Of a stretch of 52,986 nucleotides of DNA, positions 28,845 through 37,540 are shown one piece after another (positions within the stretch are counted from its first letter, which is position 1; each line of letters begins with the position of its first letter). Both the position numbers and the translations under genes were made by a program. The DNA is taken from contig CAIWKO010000027.1 in the NCBI GenBank assembly GCA_903913285.1, positions 1 through 52,986 on the forward strand, given 5' to 3'. The notes below the pieces were generated by a model. It was given only the letters and a program-made list of their open reading frames with translations. It ran no database searches and was not told the origin of the DNA. This DNA comes from an uncultured Bacteroidales bacterium (GTDB taxonomy: Bacteria > Bacteroidota > Bacteroidia > Bacteroidales > CAIWKO01).

Positions 28845-29573
28845 ATGCTATATAAAAAACAAATTGAAGTTTGCTTCACTCCTGCCTTGCTTAACCTTTA
28901 CGATATTAAAGAAAAAAACGTTGTTCTTGTTGATATTCTGCGTGCCACATCGGCAATTTGTACAGCTTTTGCATGGGGTGTTAAAGAAATTATTCCTGTC
29001 GGTTCGATAGAGGAAGCCCGCAAGTGTAAAGATAAAGGAATGATAGTTGCCGGCGAAAAAGATGGAATAGTTTTGGATTTTGCAGATTTTGGCAATTCTC
29101 CCTATAATTTCATGAACAAAAAAATCAGAAATGCAAGTATTGCTTATTGCACAACAAATGGAACTAAAGCAATTAAAGCAGCTTCAAATGCGCATCTGAT
29201 GATTATTGGGTCGTATTTAAATTTCACCGCAATAAAGACTTTTTTACAGAACGATTCGCATGATGTACTTATCTTTTGTTCAGGATGGAAAAATAGGTTT
29301 AATCTTGAAGATACATTATTTGCCGGGGCATTGTCTGAGCAACTTTTAATCGATAATAATTTCACAACGATATGCGACTCAACTTTTGCTTCAGTTGATT
29401 TGTGGAAAACAGCAGAACCTAATTTGATGGAATATATTCAAAAATGCGCACATCGTAATCGTTTACGCAAACTCGGGCTCGATGATGTAATTGAATATTG
29501 TCATACTTTCGACAAAACGAATATTCTTCCCATACTTTCCGGACATAAAATCATTGCTTTTCGTGAGAAGTAA
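28845..29573 (+). CDS. ComB-like 2-phosphosulfolactate phosphatase family protein
   Basis: A 242-aa cytoplasmic protein of the ComB family. Diagnostic motifs are VLVDILRATSAICTAFAWG, GEKDGIVLDFADFGNSP (family form GE..G....FD.GNSP), YCTTNGTKAI and IFCSGWKNRFNLEDTLFAG. ComB was described in coenzyme M synthesis, but homologues are widespread in bacteria that make no coenzyme M, so the natural substrate here is uncertain. A TAATTTTG -7 box lies at 28800-28807. Its stop overlaps the next gene's probable GTG start. Confidence 0.88.
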   Translation: MLYKKQIEVCFTPALLNLYDIKEKNVVLVDILRATSAICTAFAWGVKEIIPVGSIEEARKCKDKGMIVAGEKDGIVLDFADFGNSPYNFMNKKIRNASIAYCTTNGTKAIKAASNAHLMIIGSYLNFTAIKTFLQNDSHDVLIFCSGWKNRFNLEDTLFAGALSEQLLIDNNFTTICDSTFASVDLWKTAEPNLMEYIQKCAHRNRLRKLGLDDVIEYCHTFDKTNILPILSGHKIIAFREK

Positions 29574-30552
29574 CAAAAATAGTATTCGAATTATTCTATC
29601 AATATTACTGATTTTTTCAGCAAACAACAAAGCTTTTACATTCGGTTTTTTAGCTCATAGAACCATTAATCGGATGGCGGTCTTTGCATTGCCTCCCGAA
29701 ATGTTTAGTTTCTATAAAAAGCATATTGAATATCTTTCAGAACATTCAATCGATCCTGACAAACGTTCACGAGGTATAATTGGCGAAGATAAAAAACACT
29801 ATATCGATATTGATCATTATGGTGACCATCCTTTCGATAGCTTACCCAAATACTGGAATGATGCCATAGCAAAATATACAGAAGATACCCTGCAAAAATA
29901 TGGTATTAACCCATGGTGGATAAACAAGATGGTTTATTCGTTAACGCAAGCATTCAAAGACGAGGATTTTGACAATATCCTGTATATTTCGGCCAATATA
30001 GGTCATTATATAGGCGATGCCTGCACTCCATTACATTCTACTCAATATTATGATGGAAAAGTAACTTACCAAAAAGGGGTTCACGCTTTCTGGGAAACCC
30101 GAATACCAGAACTCGAAGCAGATCAATACAATTTCTTGCTAGGACGAGCTGTATATGCAGAAAACATAACAGATTTTATCTGGCAAATAACAAAAGAAAG
30201 CCATTCAGCAATTGATACTATTTTCCAGATTTATGATTCACTAAATCTTAATTTTCCAGATGATAAGAAATTTGTTTACGACGAAAAGGGGATAATCATA
30301 AAAAAACAATTCTCACAGGCATATGTCACTGAGTTTTATAAAAGTTCGCACAATATGGTTGAAAAACGCATGCGACGAGCAGTTTTAGCAGTTGCAAGTT
30401 TATGGTTCACTGCCTGGGTAAATGCCGGCCAACCCGATTTGAGCCGCCTCGAAAATAAAGAGATCAGCAATAAATTAAAAAAAGAACACGAAGAAACCGA
30501 AAAAATGTGGGAAACCGGCAAACCAATCGGTCGCCCCAATCCTGAAGAATAA
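29563..30552 (+). CDS. Secreted zinc phospholipase C / S1-P1 nuclease-like protein
   Basis: The frame is open from a TTG at 29491, but the GTG at 29563 gives MRSNKNSIRIILSILLIFSA, a normal signal peptide, and places the start inside the preceding stop region; I choose it (329 aa). The mature N-terminus FGFLAHRTINRMA, then YIDIDHYGDHPF, ISANIGHYIGDACTPLHSTQ and GVHAFWE supply the His/Asp set of a tri-zinc all-helical fold shared by phospholipase C and S1/P1 nuclease. Whether it cuts lipids or nucleic acid is not decided by sequence. The C-terminus is Glu/Lys-rich with a PIGRPNPEE tail. Confidence 0.8.
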   Translation: MRSNKNSIRIILSILLIFSANNKAFTFGFLAHRTINRMAVFALPPEMFSFYKKHIEYLSEHSIDPDKRSRGIIGEDKKHYIDIDHYGDHPFDSLPKYWNDAIAKYTEDTLQKYGINPWWINKMVYSLTQAFKDEDFDNILYISANIGHYIGDACTPLHSTQYYDGKVTYQKGVHAFWETRIPELEADQYNFLLGRAVYAENITDFIWQITKESHSAIDTIFQIYDSLNLNFPDDKKFVYDEKGIIIKKQFSQAYVTEFYKSSHNMVEKRMRRAVLAVASLWFTAWVNAGQPDLSRLENKEISNKLKKEHEETEKMWETGKPIGRPNPEE

Positions 30553-30557
30553 ACGTT

Positions 30558-30659
30558 CGCTCAAAGAGCGGAGCATATCCCTGAGTCAGAACATAGCTTC
30601 GCCTATTCAGCAGAGCATATATCTGAGTCAGAACATAGCCTCGCTCAACGAGCGAAACC
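30558..30659. repeat. 42-bp tandem repeat with CGCTC/GAGCG hairpins
   Basis: Units start at 30558, 30600 and 30642 (partial), exactly 42 bases apart. The shared core is GAGCATAT..CTGAGTCAGAACATAGC. The outer copies contain CGCTCAAAGAGCG and TCGCTCAACGAGCGA, short hairpins. It lies directly after the stop of the phospholipase-like gene and may serve as its 3' end. Confidence 0.8.
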
Positions 30660-30760
30660 TACTTATAAAAATATCACCCTTTTAGTGAATACAAGAAAAT
30701 CCCATTCTTATAAATAAATGTTAAAATTTAAAAGAAATCTATTTACTATCAAAAAAATAA

Positions 30761-30768
30761 TAAATTTG
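30761..30768 (+). promoter_or_regulatory. -7 element TAAATTTG upstream of the BNR T9SS gene
   Basis: TAAATTTG fits TAnnTTTG and lies 58 bases before the ATG at 30827. No good -33 TTTG at the right spacing is visible, so the call rests on the -7 box alone. Confidence 0.4.
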
Positions 30769-30826
30769 TATTCTAATTCAGAAACCAATCAAATAATAAT
30801 AATCATTAACCAAACAAAAAACACGT

Positions 30827-32728
30827 ATGAAAAAAGTTTTATTTTTATTAGTAGCTTTAGCGTTTGCATTCAGCACTTTTGCCCAGTTGAAACCGGCAAA
30901 AATAGATAGCAAATACAGCAATCTTAAAGCAACAAGAGCGATGAGTGCCGTTCAGGAAACTATGAATTTTAGTACTGCTACAAATCCATCAGTAGCGCCT
31001 GTTCCATCCAAATCTATCAATGAAAAGCAAATTGGAACAACTCGTTACGATTTACAATCTAACGGATCTATTCAAAACAGGATTCTCCTGTATTCCGATG
31101 GTACAATAGGTGCAACATTTAACTTTGGAACAACTGAAATTAATTTTCCTGAAAGAGGCACCGGATACAATTATTCTTCTGATGGAGGAACAACATGGGA
31201 TGCATTGCCAACCACACGTATTGAAACAGAAAGAAGCGGATGGCCTTCGTATGCAGAACTTGGAGCAGGAGAAATCGTAGTTACACATAATGCGACAACA
31301 GGTTTATTAGTTTCGAAAAGAGCTGTTAAAGGAACCGGTGCATGGACAACAACTACCTTGATAGGCCCAATGTCAACAGGTAGTACTACTGCTTTGATAT
31401 GGCCCCGCATGATAACTTCAGGCAATACCATTCATATTATTGCTTGTACCGATCAGGCCACTGCCCCTGCAATATGGAAATATCAAGGACTTGCTTTAGC
31501 ATTGGTTTATATCAGATCAACTGATGGCGGTACCACTTGGGAGCCACCGGTAATACTTCCCGGTATGGACTCTGCATCAATTGTGAATAATGTTACTTTG
31601 GGTTTTGAAGGCGACTCTTATGGTTGGGCTGCTCCTAAAGGCGACACCATTGCTTTTGTGGTTGGCAACAGCTGGCAAAATGTTTTTGTTATGAAATCAT
31701 TTGATGGTGGTACAAACTGGACAAAAATTCCTGTTTATAATCTTCCTGCCATCACTTCTTTCCCAACACCAATAATTCCTACAACCGATGGAAATTATGC
31801 AATCGCGCTTGATAAAACGGGAAAAGCACATGTTGCTATGGGACGCCTGAGATATAGTAAATCCTCGGGTTTGATTGACTCTATTGGTTATTCTTCATTT
31901 TATCCTGTTACAGATGGTTTGGTTTATTGGAACGAAGATATGCCTGTTCTTGATTCAACTCGTATGGGCACCTTAGACTCATTGATTAATCATGGTCAAT
32001 TAATTGCAACTATGATAGATTATAACGCTAATGGAACCATCGATCTTCCATCAGTAGCCACGGGCACCTGGCCATTCGGAACATACTATGCTTCCTTAAC
32101 AAGTATGCCAAGTATGACTTTCGATGATGCCGGTGACCTTTATGTTTCATATTCATCTTGCAGAGAAGATTTGTTAACTGCAGATGCCTTAATGATTTAC
32201 AGACACTATTACATAACAAAATTGGCTGTTGATTCAGTCAATTGGGCAAATCCTATAGATTTGACAGGAAATGTAATTCATGCTTATGATGAATGTATTT
32301 TTGGATCTATGTCATATACTACAAATAACAAAATCCACATGGTTTATCAGGCTGATCCAGTCCCTGGCTTAGCAGTTAGAGGCGATAAAACACCTTATGA
32401 TGATAACCAGATTTTTTATGTTAATATTGACAAATCAGATATTGGTGCTGGAATACATGAAAATCAAAACAATGCTGTCAGCATGAGCATTTATCCTAAC
32501 CCAACTTCTGATTATGCTTATATTGATCTGAATTTAGCAAAATCTTCAGTTGTTTCGGTTATCGTTACAGATTTAGTAGGACAACAAGTTATGAATAAAA
32601 CTATGGGACAACTCAGCAGCGGAAGCCACAATCTTCCTATTGCTGTCGGTAGTCTTAAATCTGGTATTTATTTCTTTACAGTTCAGGCTGGAAACAATAA
32701 AATTACTAAGAAAATTGTTATTGAATAA
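30827..32728 (+). CDS. T9SS-secreted BNR/Asp-box repeat protein
   Basis: A 633-aa secreted protein with signal peptide (FLLVALAFAFSTFAQ). Asp-box-like motifs SSDGGTTWD, STDGGTTWE and SFDGGTNWT indicate a beta-propeller like that of the cargo encoded at 15673. The C-terminal 80 residues are a type A T9SS sorting domain: VSMSIYPNPTSDYAYIDL, LVGQQVMNK, LKSGIYFFTVQ and a final KKIVIE. A strong terminator follows. Active-site residues of sialidases are not evident, so the propeller may bind rather than cut glycans or peptides. Confidence 0.92.
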   Translation: MKKVLFLLVALAFAFSTFAQLKPAKIDSKYSNLKATRAMSAVQETMNFSTATNPSVAPVPSKSINEKQIGTTRYDLQSNGSIQNRILLYSDGTIGATFNFGTTEINFPERGTGYNYSSDGGTTWDALPTTRIETERSGWPSYAELGAGEIVVTHNATTGLLVSKRAVKGTGAWTTTTLIGPMSTGSTTALIWPRMITSGNTIHIIACTDQATAPAIWKYQGLALALVYIRSTDGGTTWEPPVILPGMDSASIVNNVTLGFEGDSYGWAAPKGDTIAFVVGNSWQNVFVMKSFDGGTNWTKIPVYNLPAITSFPTPIIPTTDGNYAIALDKTGKAHVAMGRLRYSKSSGLIDSIGYSSFYPVTDGLVYWNEDMPVLDSTRMGTLDSLINHGQLIATMIDYNANGTIDLPSVATGTWPFGTYYASLTSMPSMTFDDAGDLYVSYSSCREDLLTADALMIYRHYYITKLAVDSVNWANPIDLTGNVIHAYDECIFGSMSYTTNNKIHMVYQADPVPGLAVRGDKTPYDDNQIFYVNIDKSDIGAGIHENQNNAVSMSIYPNPTSDYAYIDLNLAKSSVVSVIVTDLVGQQVMNKTMGQLSSGSHNLPIAVGSLKSGIYFFTVQAGNNKITKKIVIE

Positions 32729-32750
32729 TAATAAGAGAATATTCTTAAAA

Positions 32751-32782
32751 AACCCGGTACGAAAGTATCGGGTTTTTTTTTC
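32751..32782 (+). terminator. Intrinsic terminator after the BNR T9SS gene
   Basis: AACCCGGTAC, a GAAA loop and GTATCGGGTT form a 10-bp stem with one G-T pair, followed by a run of T. This is a textbook rho-independent terminator 22 bases after the stop at 32728. Confidence 0.9.
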
Positions 32783-32826
32783 AAGCTTCAATAATGGAAT
32801 TATTTACTCAATTTGGGTTTATTATG

Positions 32827-32834
32827 TAACTTTG
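32827..32834 (+). promoter_or_regulatory. -7 element TAACTTTG upstream of the beta-CASP gene
   Basis: TAACTTTG matches TAnnTTTG 21 bases before the ATG at 32856, just after the preceding terminator. A correctly spaced -33 element is not clear. Confidence 0.45.
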
Positions 32835-32855
32835 TTCAAATAAACAATTATAGAA

Positions 32856-34259
32856 ATGAAAATAACTTTTTATGGTGCTGCTAAAGAAGTAACAGGGAGT
32901 AAACATTTAATTACAACTTCAGACGGAAAGAAAATTTTACTTGATTGCGGAATGTTTCAGGGTAAAGGTGAGGAAACAGATAAAATGGACCGGGATCTGG
33001 GTTTTGAGCCAAAAGATATTGATTACTTAATACTTTCTCATGCTCATATCGACCATTCAGGATTAATACCCTATATTGTAAAATATGGATTTGAAGGAAT
33101 GATATTATGCACACATGCTACGAGAGATCTTTGTGCTATTATGCTACTTGATTCTGGTCGAATTCAGGAACATGATACAGCTACACACAATAAAAAGCGT
33201 CAAGCACAAGGATTACAACCTGTTGATCCAATTTATACAGAAGATGATGCAATAAAAAGTATGCAACAATTCGTTAGTATTGGTTATAACCAAAAATTTA
33301 AAGTTACTGATGATGTATTATTGACATTTACAGATTCAGGGCATATTTTAGGAAGTGCTGCCGTAAACTTAACTGTCAAGGAAAATGACAAAATTTTGAA
33401 TTTCTGTTTTACAGGTGACATTGGAAGACAAAATAATAGTATTTTACGAAACCCTCAGCCTTTTCCTCAAGCGGATGTACTCGTTGCAGAGTCCACTTAT
33501 GGCAATCGATTGCACGATATACGTAGAGAGGCTCAGGACAAACTTCTAAAAGTAGTTATCAATACCTGCATTCAAAAAAAAGGCAAACTGATAATTCCTT
33601 CATTCAGCGTGGGACGAACACAAGAGATTGTTTATGCACTCAATCAATTAGTAATTGCCGGTCGTTTACCTAAAGTAAAAACATTTGTCGACAGTCCTTT
33701 ATCAGTCAATGCCACCAATATCTATCGGATGCATCCCGAATGCTTTAATAAGGAAATACTACAGGTAATGGAAAAAGACCCCGATCCGTTTGGTTTCAAT
33801 AATTTATTTTACATTCAAAGTGTTGAAGATTCAAAGCATTTGAATGATTCTAATGAACCTTGTATCATAATATCTTCATCAGGAATGATGGAAGCAGGTC
33901 GCATTAAACATCATCTGGCTAATAATATTTCTAATCCCAGGAATACGGTTTTAATTGTTGGGTACTGCGAACCATCTACACTTGGAGCAAGAATAAAACG
34001 TGGCGACAAAAAAGTTTCAATATTTGGTAATTCCTACGATGTTAGAGCTGATATTGAAGCACTAGAATCATTTAGTGCCCATGGCGACTATAGCGAGATG
34101 ATAGTCTACATGAGTTGTCAAGATAAAAAACAAATAAAAAGGATGTTTCTGGTTCACGGTGAAGAAGAGGTGATGGAAGATTATAAGAAGATTCTTACGG
34201 AAAACCTTTTCAGCAATATCCAGATCGCCGAAAAAGGTGTTGAATATGATCTGTTATAA
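32856..34259 (+). CDS. Beta-CASP metallo-beta-lactamase-fold RNase (CPSF73-like)
   Basis: A 467-aa cytoplasmic nuclease. The metallo-beta-lactamase core carries HAHIDHSG (H62, H64, D66, H67), TDSGHILGSA and FTGDIG. The beta-CASP insertion shows VAESTYGNR, IPSFSVGRTQE and ISSSGMMEAGR, and the C-terminal SAHGDYSEM completes the two-zinc site. The family processes RNA 3' ends or degrades RNA; the bacterial target is not known. The stop is 3 bases from the start of ccmB, so the ccm genes are probably expressed from this gene's promoter. Confidence 0.93.
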   Translation: MKITFYGAAKEVTGSKHLITTSDGKKILLDCGMFQGKGEETDKMDRDLGFEPKDIDYLILSHAHIDHSGLIPYIVKYGFEGMILCTHATRDLCAIMLLDSGRIQEHDTATHNKKRQAQGLQPVDPIYTEDDAIKSMQQFVSIGYNQKFKVTDDVLLTFTDSGHILGSAAVNLTVKENDKILNFCFTGDIGRQNNSILRNPQPFPQADVLVAESTYGNRLHDIRREAQDKLLKVVINTCIQKKGKLIIPSFSVGRTQEIVYALNQLVIAGRLPKVKTFVDSPLSVNATNIYRMHPECFNKEILQVMEKDPDPFGFNNLFYIQSVEDSKHLNDSNEPCIIISSSGMMEAGRIKHHLANNISNPRNTVLIVGYCEPSTLGARIKRGDKKVSIFGNSYDVRADIEALESFSAHGDYSEMIVYMSCQDKKQIKRMFLVHGEEEVMEDYKKILTENLFSNIQIAEKGVEYDLL

Positions 34260-34262
34260 AAA

Positions 34263-34919
34263 ATGTTCAAAGAAATCAGGATATTACTTACAAAAGATAT
34301 ACTTTCAGAAGTAAAGCAAAAAAATAATATCAGCATTATTTTATTGTATTCGCTTACTACGATTTTTTTGATCTATATGCTCTTTATTAGTGCAATTGAT
34401 ACTGCCACATGGAATGCTCTCTTTTGGATAGTAAGTTTATTTGCAGCAACCACTGCAATCTCAAAAAGTTTTGCTTTCGATTCAGGTTCCAGGCAACTTT
34501 ATATGTATTCATTAGCTTCGCCGCAAGCAATCATCATTGCAAAAATAATTTTCAACTGTTTATTCATGGTCTTACTATCAGCATTAAACCTGATAGTTTT
34601 TATAATAATTTTTAATAAAGCACCGGGTAATATTATTGGTTATAGCCTTGTATCTTTATTGGGGATTATTGGCATTTCAATTGTTATGACAATGGTTTCA
34701 GCTATTGCAAACCGTACAAATAATAATTTTTTATTAATGTCGGTCTTAGGGTTTCCTATCATAATTCCATTGTTATTATCAGTTACAAAAGCATGCAATG
34801 CTCTGTTGAATCTATCGACGGAAATTAGTTTGGCCTTCAATATTTTTATAATTTTGTTCCTGATTATTGCATCTGCTTTACTTTCGTTTATTTTATTTCC
34901 GTATATATGGAGAGAATAA
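34263..34919 (+). CDS. ccmB: Heme exporter membrane subunit CcmB
   Basis: A 218-aa protein with six hydrophobic segments, the CcmB size. Characteristic stretches are LLTKDILSEVKQKNNISIIL at the N-terminus, FAFDSGSRQLYMYSLASPQA after helix 2 and GYSLVSLLGIIGISIVMTMV. CcmB is the membrane part of the CcmAB ABC complex that releases holo-CcmE during cytochrome c maturation (System I). Its ATPase partner CcmA is not in this window. ccmC follows after 7 bases. Confidence 0.88.
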   Translation: MFKEIRILLTKDILSEVKQKNNISIILLYSLTTIFLIYMLFISAIDTATWNALFWIVSLFAATTAISKSFAFDSGSRQLYMYSLASPQAIIIAKIIFNCLFMVLLSALNLIVFIIIFNKAPGNIIGYSLVSLLGIIGISIVMTMVSAIANRTNNNFLLMSVLGFPIIIPLLLSVTKACNALLNLSTEISLAFNIFIILFLIIASALLSFILFPYIWRE

Positions 34920-34926
34920 GTTGTTT

Positions 34927-35592
34927 ATGAAAAGATATTGGTGGAAAATTCTTGCGTGCTTGCTGATTATTTATTCGATAATTGCAGGGCTGCTTATACC
35001 TGTTCCCGATTTGGATGTGATAGGGCAAAGTATCCGCAATTTATTTTATCATGTACCCATGTGGTTTGCTATGATGGCTATGCTAACTGTATCGTTAATT
35101 TATAGTTTGATATTTTTGAATAAGCAAAAAATGCAATACGATTTGATAGCTAACAGTGCAACAACAGTGGGATTACTTTTCGGTATTATTGGTATAATTA
35201 CAGGAATGATATGGGCAAAATATACCTGGGGTACGATTTGGGTGAACGACCCGAAACTTAACGGAGCTGCATTGGGAATTCTGGTTTATCTGGCTTATAA
35301 AGTCCTACGAAATTCTATTTCAGACACATTTCAAAAAGCTAAGATAGCAGCAGTTTACAATATTTTTTCATACACTTTGTATATCGTCTTTGTATTTATT
35401 TTACCAAAGTTAACAGGCAATTCAATTCATCCGGGTGTGCAAAACAATATGGTATTTGCTCCGGAATCACTTGACAACAATCTGCGTTTGGTTTTTTATC
35501 CGGCTTTCATTGGTTGGATATTATTCGCTTGCTGGATACTTCAGATTGTGATTCGCTATAAAAAATTAAAAGAATCTCCTAAACATTATTAA
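34927..35592 (+). CDS. ccmC: Heme-handling protein CcmC
   Basis: A 221-aa six-helix protein beginning MKRYWWKIL (ATG at 34927; the open frame starts earlier). It carries the two heme-ligand histidines expected of CcmC, in NLFYHVPMWFAMM and TGNSIHPGVQNN. The tryptophan motif normally WGxWWxWDxR is relaxed to WGTIWVNDPKL. CcmC loads heme onto CcmE. It sits between ccmB and a ccmD-like small gene in the usual order. Confidence 0.88.
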   Translation: MKRYWWKILACLLIIYSIIAGLLIPVPDLDVIGQSIRNLFYHVPMWFAMMAMLTVSLIYSLIFLNKQKMQYDLIANSATTVGLLFGIIGIITGMIWAKYTWGTIWVNDPKLNGAALGILVYLAYKVLRNSISDTFQKAKIAAVYNIFSYTLYIVFVFILPKLTGNSIHPGVQNNMVFAPESLDNNLRLVFYPAFIGWILFACWILQIVIRYKKLKESPKHY

Positions 35593-35593
35593 A

Positions 35594-35731
35594 ATGGAAA
35601 CGAAAATATACATTTCAATTGCAGTGCTTTCGACTATTTTTATAGTTCTGGCTGCTTTTATGGGATATATTGATAATCGCCTGAGAAAATTAGAGAAGAA
35701 AAATCCTATTCAAAAAGGAACAAAGTATTAA
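35594..35731 (+). CDS. ccmD: CcmD-like small membrane protein
   Basis: A 45-aa protein that starts 1 base after the ccmC stop. METKIYISIAVLSTIFIVLA gives one membrane helix; the rest is basic (NRLRKLEKKNP). Size, topology and position directly after ccmB-ccmC match CcmD, which stabilises the CcmABC-CcmE complex. Sequence conservation in this family is too weak to confirm it without context. Confidence 0.72.
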   Translation: METKIYISIAVLSTIFIVLAAFMGYIDNRLRKLEKKNPIQKGTKY

Positions 35732-35743
35732 TTTTTTGCACCC

Positions 35744-37402
35744 TTAGTTTTTACTTATTATCTTTTTGACACGTTTCAACGTCAATAAATTCATAGGATT
35801 ATTTCCCAACCCAAAAATATTTTTCTGAGAAAAACGAAGTACCATATCATAATACAAAACCACTATCGGCGCTTCATCCATAATAAGCCTGTCCATTTCT
35901 GCATATAACACTGTGCGCAGACTATCGTTAGTTTGAGTTCGTGATTTTTCAAAAAGTTCATCATATTTCGTGTTCGAAAAATGCGTATAATTCGGTCCTT
36001 TAGGGCAAAAGTTTTTTGAGTAAAACAATGATAAGTAATTTTCCATATCAGGATAATCGGCGATCCATGATGCCCTGAAAAAGCTAACCTTCGATTTAGC
36101 AATCATTTCACGCAGAGTTGCAGGAGGATTTACATCAACTTTTATTTTTATCCCAATTTCGCCCAATTGCTGTTGCAAATATTCACATAAATCGAGATAG
36201 GATGATGTTGTAGAAAGCACTATTTCGGGCAAACCTTCCCCGTTTGGATAACCTGCTTTCGAAAGCAGGGATCTGGCTTTTGCGGGATCGTAATCATACC
36301 CTTTGAATTGCAATGTATCGTAATATGGCATACCTATCGGAACAATTCCGTAGGTACCGGGTGTTCCAATACTATTTCGCAAATATTTTATCATTTTTCT
36401 GCGGTCGAAGCCATAATTAATAGCTTGACGAACTTCCTTTTTCAATAAAGGATTCTTTGAGTTTTCCGTACTTGAACCATCAACTAAAAAACCAAGGTAC
36501 TCGGTATTTAAATACGGTTGTAAATTAAGGTTTATCCGATTAGCATACTTTTCGTTCAGTTTTCCTTTTTTCGTAATCAATTCATCAATGTAGCTCGGTG
36601 CAATACCCGACATAAAATCAAGATTGCCCTGAATAAATTCTAAAAATACAGACTGTTTATCAACAACAAAAGATATTGATACAGCATCAATATACGGTAA
36701 ACGCTGTCCCTTTTCGAATTCAAAATAATTTGGGTTCTTAACGAGAATAAGTTTTTGATTTTCTTTCCACATTTTTAGTTTAAAGGGACCTGTTCCAATG
36801 GGATGTTTGCGAAAATCCTTACCATAAAAATCAGATACTTCGTGAGGAACTACTGAACAGTATTGCATTTCCAATAAACTTAAAAAAGGTGGAAAGGATT
36901 GCTTCAATTTAATAATGAAAGTAGTATCATCTGGAGCAGAAAAGTTGCCACAGCCTAAAGAATCTTTTTCAACATCATTAAATATCCAGTTGCCGGGGGA
37001 GGCGATTTTATCACTTAAAATTCGGTTAAAACTATACACAAAATCGTGAGCCACCACCCTCCTGCCCTTCCCATTTGGAAATATGGGATCATCGTGAAAA
37101 AAAACATCTTTACGTAATATAAAGGTATAGGTAAGCCCATTATTCGATATATTCCATGTTCTGGCAATACACGGACGGATATGCATAGAATCGTCGGGTT
37201 GAACTAATCCGTTATAAAGTTGATTGCAAACCCAAATCTGTGCCTGATCCTTTGCGAACGCCGGATCAAGAGAAGTGATACCAGCAGATTCGTTGTAACG
37301 AAATACCGTTCTGTTATCCTTTCCCTTCGAATTGTTTGTACAGGAGAACAAAAAAATCAAAGAAACAATTCCTGATATTAAAATGCAATGCTGATATTTC
37401 AT
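35744..37402 (-). CDS. Peptide-type ABC transporter substrate-binding lipoprotein (SBP family 5)
   Basis: A 552-aa lipoprotein with signal peptide and lipidated Cys21 (SLIFLFSC). It follows the OppA/DppA family 5 plan: SLDPAFAKDQAQIWVCNQLY near the N-terminus, HDFVYSFNRIL, HPIGTGPFKL, VRQAINYGFDRRKMI and a C-terminal TNDSLRTVLYAEMDRLIMDE. These proteins bind oligopeptides or nickel complexes. No permease or ATPase genes are adjacent, so it is an orphan binding protein or serves a distant transporter. A TAAATTTG element lies at 37417-37424 on the minus strand, with CTTG 17 bases upstream. Confidence 0.92.
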   Translation of the reverse strand: MKYQHCILISGIVSLIFLFSCTNNSKGKDNRTVFRYNESAGITSLDPAFAKDQAQIWVCNQLYNGLVQPDDSMHIRPCIARTWNISNNGLTYTFILRKDVFFHDDPIFPNGKGRRVVAHDFVYSFNRILSDKIASPGNWIFNDVEKDSLGCGNFSAPDDTTFIIKLKQSFPPFLSLLEMQYCSVVPHEVSDFYGKDFRKHPIGTGPFKLKMWKENQKLILVKNPNYFEFEKGQRLPYIDAVSISFVVDKQSVFLEFIQGNLDFMSGIAPSYIDELITKKGKLNEKYANRINLNLQPYLNTEYLGFLVDGSSTENSKNPLLKKEVRQAINYGFDRRKMIKYLRNSIGTPGTYGIVPIGMPYYDTLQFKGYDYDPAKARSLLSKAGYPNGEGLPEIVLSTTSSYLDLCEYLQQQLGEIGIKIKVDVNPPATLREMIAKSKVSFFRASWIADYPDMENYLSLFYSKNFCPKGPNYTHFSNTKYDELFEKSRTQTNDSLRTVLYAEMDRLIMDEAPIVVLYYDMVLRFSQKNIFGLGNNPMNLLTLKRVKKIISKN

Positions 37403-37540
37403 TTGCTAAAAAAAACAAATTTAGCGTATTTATAATTTACTCAAGAAGCGAATTATACTAAAAGTAAACATTTATTTGTTAAAAAAACATATCACTTCTG
37501 TGCTTATTCAGTATTAGGTAGTATTTTTACAAAAAAAACG

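Noticed and set aside
28845-29573. Coenzyme M biosynthesis locus
   Set aside because: Only the ComB-like gene is present; no ComA, ComC or ComDE-type genes are nearby, and ComB homologues are common in bacteria without coenzyme M.
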